11,286 nt of DNA from Candidatus Poribacteria bacterium (GTDB taxonomy: Bacteria; Poribacteria; DTPJ01). Made by a program: the position numbers and the translations under genes. Below are positions 7,397 through 11,286 of this stretch, piece after piece; within the stretch, counting starts at the first letter, position 1; every line of letters begins with the position of its first letter. The notes under the pieces are model-generated. The model was not told the origin of the DNA. It was given only the letters and a program-made list of their open reading frames with translations, and ran no database searches. The DNA lies in the NCBI GenBank assembly GCA_011334435.1, contig DTPJ01000841.1:1-11286 (forward strand), given 5' to 3'.

Positions 7397-8131
7397 TTAA
7401 AGATCGCCATAAATTCTATAAACATCATCTATCGGCATACCTTCTCTGATAAGCCTTCGTTCTTCATTTTCTTTTGCCATTATATCTTCGCAGATGAGCA
7501 TAACCTCGTCAACATATTCCTTAGGTATGATTTGCACGCCATCAGTATCGCCGAATATAAAATCCCCTGGATTGACACGGACATAATGGGTCAGATGCCC
7601 AGGGAGAAATATCGGCTGTTGGATATGTGTTATACGCCAACCGCCAAACGCATTAGGTCTTGTTCCTGTTGTATAAACGGGAAAGTCTTCCATCTTTAAG
7701 ACATATCTTGTATCGCGAATATTTCCATCTATTAGCATACCAACGCAACCATGAGCTTTTGCAAGAGTGCAACTCATCTCGCCAAAATGTGCGGGTTGTT
7801 TATCTCCGCCAGTATCAAATACAAGCACACAGCCGGGATAAACTGACATCATCATGCGTTTTTGTGGTGAACCGATGCGTTTCCATTCCTCGTCGCGTGC
7901 CTTTTGTTCCTCTGGAGTCAAAATTTCGCCTGCTAATGAATGGAGTTTAACAGTTAAAGCTTCTCCAGCAAGTATCATGTCTTGACGCAATGGATAAAAC
8001 TCAGAAGATAGAACCGTATTAGTTATACCAAGTCCTGCAAGTGCGTCTGATACGCAACCACCATAAAACTCTTTATATCGGCGCACACGCTCCATTGCTG
8101 TAATATCAAGATGACGAATTTGTCTGCCCAT
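7397..8131 (-). CDS. RraA-like / HMG aldolase-family protein
   Basis: 244 aa. The RraA fold includes 4-hydroxy-4-methyl-2-oxoglutarate (HMG/CHA) aldolases, oxaloacetate decarboxylases and the E. coli RNase E inhibitor RraA. Seen: an N-terminal helix with GGCVSDALAGLG (24-35), HFGEMSCTLAKAHGCVGMLIDGNIRD (115-140) with the metal/substrate-binding Arg139-Asp140 of the DGxxRD motif, FPVYTTGTRPNAFGGW (150-165), and GDTDGVQIIP (194-203). Retention of the RD pair and the GDxDGV loop favours a divalent metal-dependent aldolase/decarboxylase over a pure RNase E regulator. About 20 extra polar residues (about 65-97, rich in E/K/R) lie where compact RraA proteins have a short loop. Start ATG at 8131 is preceded by AAAGGATAG. 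This is the first gene of the minus-strand unit and could release pyruvate or another 2-oxoacid from the pathway product (inference). Confidence 0.88.
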   Translation of the reverse strand: MGRQIRHLDITAMERVRRYKEFYGGCVSDALAGLGITNTVLSSEFYPLRQDMILAGEALTVKLHSLAGEILTPEEQKARDEEWKRIGSPQKRMMMSVYPGCVLVFDTGGDKQPAHFGEMSCTLAKAHGCVGMLIDGNIRDTRYVLKMEDFPVYTTGTRPNAFGGWRITHIQQPIFLPGHLTHYVRVNPGDFIFGDTDGVQIIPKEYVDEVMLICEDIMAKENEERRLIREGMPIDDVYRIYGDL

Positions 8132-8237
8132 CTGTGCTATCCTTTCGTTTGCATAAGCAAGTTTTAATGAATAAGTTTTTACATAGAAACGAAATGTTAT
8201 CTACAAGCAAAAACATTCTTTTCTCTTTTCTTAGAGT

Positions 8238-8266
8238 TATCTAACGTATTTCTAAACTTTGGACAA
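8238..8266 (-). promoter_or_regulatory. Weak candidate promoter for the minus-strand unit
   Basis: On the minus strand TTGTCC (4/6 to TTGACA) at 8261-8266 is followed after 17 bp by TAGATA (3/6 to TATAAT) at 8238-8243. The -35 part lies inside the terminal inverted repeat of the neighbouring element, pointing outward to the RraA-like gene. The match is weak. The rest of 8132-8240 is AT-rich leader with no better pair that I can see. An 8-bp inverted pair TTTCGTTT/AAACGAAA at 8143-8150 and 8187-8194 is the only other symmetry. Confidence 0.2.
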
Positions 8267-8490
8267 TTTACAAATTATAATTACATATTTAGTTAGAAAA
8301 TCCCTCTAAATCTCCCTTTTCCAAAGGGAGACTTTTAGGAATCCCCTCTTTGAAAAAAATAGCTTTTTAGTTTCCCCCTTTGAAAAAGGGGGATAAAGGG
8401 GGATTTTAAGATTTTCTTTTCCTAATAAAAATAAATTTGGTTAGCTAAAAACATTTTTTAACTCAAAATTGTCCAAACTTTAACGTATTT
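8242..8490. mobile_element. MITE-like non-autonomous element with 10-bp direct repeats
   Basis: An exact 10-bp direct repeat TAACGTATTT (8242-8251 and 8481-8490) brackets a 229-bp segment. The segment ends in inverted repeats at 8253-8269 and 8466-8482: 16 of 17 bp pair, with a perfect 12-bp core TTTGGACAATTT/AAATTGTCCAAA. There is no open reading frame inside. A second, inner inverted repeat (8297-8316 with 8388-8407, 16/20, two of the mismatches being G-U compatible) makes the whole unit able to fold back. The layout fits a miniature transposable element with a 10-bp target duplication. The terminal repeat slightly overlaps the right direct repeat, so exact ends are uncertain by about 3 bp. 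No transposase is present in the window to mobilise it. Confidence 0.6.
8311..8403. repeat. Three imperfect 31-bp repeats, each built on CCCTTT/AAAGGG
   Basis: Units begin at 8311, 8342 and 8373, exactly 31 bp apart. Each opens with a C-rich/T-rich run of the TCYCCCTTT type. Units 1 and 2 also share their right halves (CTTTTAGG against CTTTTTAG). Unit 1 holds the hairpin CTCCCTTT-tcc-AAAGGGAG-like stem, and unit 3 holds CCCCCTTT-GAA-AAAGGGGG. This forms the core of the element described above. Confidence 0.6.
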
Positions 8491-8505
8491 TAACAAAACT
8501 TTATA

Positions 8506-8535
8506 TTGTAAATCAATAATATTTTATTGTAGAAT
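8506..8535 (+). promoter_or_regulatory. Candidate promoter of the UroD-like/DegT operon
   Basis: TTGTAA (4/6 to TTGACA) at 8506-8511, an 18-bp spacer, then TAGAAT (5/6 to TATAAT) at 8530-8535, about 54 bp before the ATG at 8589. An overlapping alternative -10 is TATAAA at 8535-8540. It lies just outside the right end of the MITE-like element. Confidence 0.4.
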
Positions 8536-8543
8536 ATAAACGG

Positions 8544-8571
8544 TTTTTAGTTATCAATTTTTAGTTTTCAG
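8544..8571 (+). repeat. Tandem 14-bp repeat in the 5' leader
   Basis: Two adjacent 14-bp units, TTTTTAGTTATCAA and TTTTTAGTTTTCAG, match at 12 of 14 positions. They lie between the candidate promoter and the ribosome binding site AGGAG (8578-8582), so they would be in the leader RNA. They could be a leftover of short-repeat expansion or a protein-binding site; nothing in the sequence decides this. Confidence 0.5.
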
Positions 8572-8588
8572 TAGCATAGGAGTAAGAT

Positions 8589-9671
8589 ATGGCTGAAATG
8601 ACTATGCGTGAACGGATGTTAGCTTTAATTCAAGGAAAAGAGCATGATCGCGTTCCATTTGTAGAATATTCTGGCATTGCTGGTGTCTCAAATGAGGAAG
8701 TTTGGTCTGTTATTGGCAGAAACAATATGGGGTTGCTTGAATGGGTCGGAATATACGGATTCCATCATCCGAATTGCAGGTTTGAGAGTGAGGAATTTGA
8801 GATTGATGGTCGTAAAGGCTCTCGTCAGAAATTGCATACACCAGAAGGGACACTTGTAGATGAGAGGCTTTATGCTGCAATTTCATCTGCAAGCAGAAAG
8901 CATTATATAAAAGAATTAGAGGATTATAAGATATTTCTTAGCTATTTGCGTGATATTACAGTTTATAAAAACACTAACTCATGGATAGACTCATATAAAA
9001 GATTAGGCGACGATGGCTTACCTCATACATCTCTTTTAAGGACGCCATACCAACAGCTATGGATTCAATGGGTAAGCATAGAAGACTTGGCAATTCATAT
9101 AGCAGATTACCCAGAGCTGATGGAAGAAGTCTTCAATGAGATGTTTAGAGTTCAGAGAGATGTTTTTCGTGTCGCCTGCGAAGTCGCAAAGGAATTGCCG
9201 ATCCCATATTACAACTTCCCTGATAATATCACCGCACCGATCATCGGGGAATCAAATTTCCGAAAATACTGTCTTGCATCTTATCAGGAATTTGCAGATA
9301 TGTTAGAAGAAAATGGTCTTGATATACCTCTTTCTGTCCATGCTGACGGAGACTTAAAACCTCTTTGGAAAGCTATCGGAGAATCTCCTATACGAATGCT
9401 TGATTCTATGTCTCCACCTCCTGATAACGATACAAGCGTAGCAGATGCAATAAATATGTGGAAGGACATGCGGGTTTGTATCAACTACCCATCTTCCGTC
9501 CATCTGCGCGAACCAGAAGTGATTTATAATACAACAATGGAAATTTTAAGGCAAGGCGGACATACTGGACGGCTACAAATACAAATATCAGAGAATATGC
9601 CACCTAATGCGTGGAGAAAAAGCTATCCACAAATTGTCAAAGCGATAAATGACTTTGCAAATGAAAGATAA
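8589..9671 (+). CDS. Uroporphyrinogen decarboxylase-superfamily protein, not haem pathway
   Basis: 360 aa. Layout follows the UroD/MtaA TIM-barrel superfamily: N-terminal MRERMLALIQGKEHDRVPF (6-24), central NFPDNITAPIIGESNFRKYC (209-228), VHADGDLKPLWKAIGE (250-265), and a C-terminal LDSMSPPPDNDTSVADA stretch (271-287). True haem UroD has an N-terminal MRQAGR-type Arg-rich loop, which is missing. Cobamide methyltransferases of the MtaA type carry a His-x-Cys zinc motif, but here it reads HADG (251-254) with no cysteine. The protein is therefore neither a standard decarboxylase nor a standard zinc methyltransferase; its reaction is unknown. Start ATG at 8589 has AGGAG (8578-8582) at 6-nt spacing. 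It is followed after 15 bp by the DegT gene, so the two are co-transcribed. No signal peptide is seen. Confidence 0.85.
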   Translation: MAEMTMRERMLALIQGKEHDRVPFVEYSGIAGVSNEEVWSVIGRNNMGLLEWVGIYGFHHPNCRFESEEFEIDGRKGSRQKLHTPEGTLVDERLYAAISSASRKHYIKELEDYKIFLSYLRDITVYKNTNSWIDSYKRLGDDGLPHTSLLRTPYQQLWIQWVSIEDLAIHIADYPELMEEVFNEMFRVQRDVFRVACEVAKELPIPYYNFPDNITAPIIGESNFRKYCLASYQEFADMLEENGLDIPLSVHADGDLKPLWKAIGESPIRMLDSMSPPPDNDTSVADAINMWKDMRVCINYPSSVHLREPEVIYNTTMEILRQGGHTGRLQIQISENMPPNAWRKSYPQIVKAINDFANER

Positions 9672-9686
9672 TGAAAGGAGAAAACT

Positions 9687-10919
9687 ATGGCAAAATTAGC
9701 GATTAACGGCGGAACTCCTGCGGTTAAGGATTGGATACCGACAAGATGGCCCATTTTTGATGAAAGGGACAAACAAGCATTGATTGAAACGCTTGAAAGC
9801 GGTAACTGGTGCTGTATGTGGAGTCAAGACAGCAAGGTTGCCAAGTTTGAAAAGGAGTTTGCCGAATATATAGGCACAAAATACGCGACTTGCGTAAATT
9901 CAGGCACAGCATCGCTTGAGCTTGCATTTAGGTCTTGTGATATTGAGCCGGGCGATGAAGTGATCGTTACAGCAGTTAGCTTCGTTGCCTCTGCATCTGC
10001 CATTGTCCTTGCTGGCGGAGTGCCTGTCTTTGTTGATGTTGACCCAGAGACATATCAAATGTCACCAGATGCAGTTGAATCTGCTATAACCGATAGGACC
10101 AGAGTTATTGAAACAGTTCATTACGGCGGTTATCCTTGCGATATGGATAGAATTACCGAGATCGCTAAAAAACATAATCTATTCATAGTTGAGGATTGCG
10201 CCGAGGCTCATGGCACAGAGTGGAGAGGGAAAAAAGTCGGCTCTATTGGAGACATAGGCGGTTTTAGCTTCCAGATGGGAAAAAATCTCACTTGCGGAGA
10301 TGGCGGAGCAATGACTTATAGCAAAGATGAACTCTCAATAAGCTGTTATTCCTATTCAAGATATGGGAATGTCCCCGGTGGAGAGAGATACGTTCATTAT
10401 GTGCCTGCTGGAAATTTCAGGATGTCGGAATTTCTTGGTGCTTTGCTATCCGTTCAATTGTCTCGTCACGCAGAACAGACAGAGATAAGATACCAAAACG
10501 GGGAGTATTTCGCCCAAGAATTGGAGAAAATCGGAGGAATATCCGCTCTGAAAAGAGACCCAAGAATAACAAAACGCGGATATTACTTCTATCTTTTAAG
10601 ATACGACGCTTCAAAATGGGGTGGTGTGCATCGCAATAAATTCAGAGAAGCATTAGCCGCGGAAGGCGTGAATACTGGCACTGCACATAATGATCCGATA
10701 TATATGAATCCTGCTTTCCAAAATATAAAGAGAAGTCTATTACACGGCAGTAAGATGGATTATACCAAAGTCCATTGCCCCGAGGCTGAGCGCATCTATA
10801 CATCGGAAGTTATCGCTCTCGGAAAGGATTTCCTTATGGAAAGGGGAAATGTTGACAGGATATTAGATGCTATCCGAAAACTCCGTGATAACATAGATGA
10901 ATTAGTGAAATTGAAATAG
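9687..10919 (+). CDS. DegT/DnrJ/EryC1/StrS-family PLP aminotransferase
   Basis: 410 aa, normal family length. Fold-type I PLP enzyme that usually transfers an amino group to a keto-sugar or inosose. Seen: LAINGGTPAV (4-13), CVNSGTASLELA (69-80) for phosphate binding, VEDCAEAHGT (168-177) with Asp170 for the PLP ring nitrogen, GGFSFQMGKNLTCGDGGAMTY (191-211) with Lys199 as Schiff-base lysine, and a C-terminal domain with NDPIYMNPAFQN. The AINGG opening and EDCAEAHG version are typical of the branch with scyllo-inosose aminotransferases (StsC/BtrS type) and 3-amino-5-hydroxybenzoate synthases, but substrate cannot be set from this. Start ATG at 9687 is preceded by AAAGGAG (9674-9680) with a 6-nt gap. 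It is second gene of the plus-strand pair. All catalytic residues are present. Confidence 0.93.
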   Translation: MAKLAINGGTPAVKDWIPTRWPIFDERDKQALIETLESGNWCCMWSQDSKVAKFEKEFAEYIGTKYATCVNSGTASLELAFRSCDIEPGDEVIVTAVSFVASASAIVLAGGVPVFVDVDPETYQMSPDAVESAITDRTRVIETVHYGGYPCDMDRITEIAKKHNLFIVEDCAEAHGTEWRGKKVGSIGDIGGFSFQMGKNLTCGDGGAMTYSKDELSISCYSYSRYGNVPGGERYVHYVPAGNFRMSEFLGALLSVQLSRHAEQTEIRYQNGEYFAQELEKIGGISALKRDPRITKRGYYFYLLRYDASKWGGVHRNKFREALAAEGVNTGTAHNDPIYMNPAFQNIKRSLLHGSKMDYTKVHCPEAERIYTSEVIALGKDFLMERGNVDRILDAIRKLRDNIDELVKLK

Positions 10920-10928
10920 CCATAAGAA

Positions 10929-10980
10929 TTTCCCTTTTCCAGAGAGAGATTTAGAAGCATAGCCATTAAGTTAAGGGAAA
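10929..10980 (+). terminator. Weak stem-loop after the DegT gene
   Basis: TTTCCCTT (10929-10936) can pair with AAGGGAAA (10973-10980) across a 36-nt loop. It begins 10 bp after the stop codon, but no T-run follows, so it is at best a poor intrinsic terminator or a 3' end stabiliser. Confidence 0.2.
10931..10957 (+). repeat. Degenerate fragment related to the MITE core
   Basis: Begins with TCCCTTTTCC followed by AGAGAGAGATTTAGAAG, which aligns with the first 31-bp unit at 8313-8341 (TCCCTTTTCC then AAAGGGAGACTTTTAGG). The first 10 bases are identical and the rest diverged. It may be a decayed copy of the same dispersed repeat. Confidence 0.4.
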
Positions 10981-10981
10981 A

Positions 10982-11009
10982 ACGTTAAACGTTAAAGGTT
11001 GAAGGTTGA
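10982..11009 (+). repeat. Four 7-bp tandem units
   Basis: ACGTTAA, ACGTTAA, AGGTTGA, AGGTTGA in a row: two identical pairs, the pairs differing at two positions. It looks like short tandem expansion. No function can be inferred. Confidence 0.7.
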
Positions 11010-11210
11010 GTGTAATTCAAATTTTAGGCAAAGATCAGAAGAATGCAATTCAAAATCAAGGTAAGGATAATTTAGATAATTTATCCACAGAATAACTCGG
11101 AAAATAGACACTGAATACAAACAATATACTTAACTGAGAATTCTGAAAACCAGTTAAATCCAATTATCATAAGGATCAGAAAGGTATGGAAAAATGAAAA
11201 TGCTCCACAT

Positions 11211-11286
11211 TTGTCATTCCCGTGAAAACGGGAATCCAGAAAAATTATGATAAAGAAATGGATTCCTGATGCAGTTTACCCCTGCG
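11211..11286. repeat. Dispersed-type intergenic palindromic repeat, cut by window end
   Basis: Contains ATTCCCGT-GAAA-ACGGGAAT (11216-11235), an 8-bp perfect stem with a GAAA loop. GGAATCCA (11231-11238) can instead pair with TGGATTCC (11259-11266), so two folds compete. The TCATTCCCG...CGGGAATCCAG wording is that of a palindromic repeat widely scattered in bacterial intergenic DNA. The second half (GATTCCTGATGCAG...CCCCTGCG) runs off the window. Confidence 0.6.

Larger units (their letters stand above)
10920..11286. other. Non-coding tail with several short repeats
   Basis: 367 bp with no credible gene on either strand. It holds the repeats listed separately (10929-10980, 10982-11009, 11211-11286). 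In between (11010-11210) I see only AT-rich sequence and one 9-bp match to a DnaA box (TTATCCACA at 11081-11089), which is isolated. Confidence 0.7.

Noticed and set aside
8311..8403. Three 31-bp-spaced repeats suggesting a CRISPR array
   Set aside because: There are no unique spacers between conserved repeats: the units are contiguous, imperfect and low complexity, and no cas gene is present.
8589..9671. Haem-biosynthesis HemE
   Set aside because: The N-terminal Arg-rich substrate loop typical of HemE is missing and no other haem gene is nearby.
11081..11089. Perfect DnaA-box match TTATCCACA, possible replication origin
   Set aside because: Only one box, with no cluster of further boxes, no dnaA/dnaN gene and no clear unwinding element nearby; a single 9-bp match in AT-rich DNA is expected by chance fairly often.

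Overview
The window carries nine protein-coding genes, two divergent transcription units and two repeat-rich non-coding stretches. No RNA gene or CRISPR array was seen. The DNA is AT-rich with good Shine-Dalgarno sites before almost every gene, so it is bacterial. The mix of genes (Gfo/Idh/MocA oxidoreductases, TIM-barrel sugar isomerase, DUF6807 'PmoA', RraA-like aldolase, non-haem UroD-family protein and DegT aminotransferase, with many intergenic palindromes) resembles what is common in Candidatus Poribacteria and Planctomycetes-like lineages. That assignment is inference from gene content, not from a marker gene.

Minus-strand unit (8131 down to 43), in order of transcription: RraA-like protein, two dissimilar Gfo/Idh/MocA dehydrogenases, a small TPR protein (TTG start, possibly its own promoter), a D-tagatose 3-epimerase-like TIM-barrel protein, a DUF6807 protein and a divergent SecA ATPase. 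Gaps are 42, 40, 70, 30, 13 and 1 bp, so most of this is probably one operon. The dehydrogenases, epimerase-like protein and aldolase-like protein suggest oxidation, isomerisation or cleavage of a sugar, cyclitol or sugar acid. The substrate cannot be read from the sequence. SecA at the end is functionally out of place and is unusual in sequence.

Divergent intergenic region (8132-8588): its centre is a roughly 229-bp element with near-perfect inverted termini, flanked by an exact 10-bp direct repeat. It looks like a non-autonomous transposable element (MITE-like) with an internal 31-bp periodic, foldable core. A plausible promoter and a 14-bp tandem repeat lie between it and the plus-strand genes.

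Plus-strand unit (8589-10919): a UroD-superfamily protein lacking the haem-pathway signature, followed 15 bp later by a DegT/DnrJ/EryC1/StrS PLP aminotransferase. These are a clear two-gene operon. An inositol dehydrogenase-like Gfo/Idh protein and an inosose aminotransferase-like DegT protein occur in the same window, so an amino-cyclitol or amino-sugar route is possible but unproven.

Tail (10920-11286): non-coding, with a degenerate fragment related to the MITE core, a weak stem-loop, four 7-bp tandem units, and a dispersed-type palindromic repeat cut by the window end.
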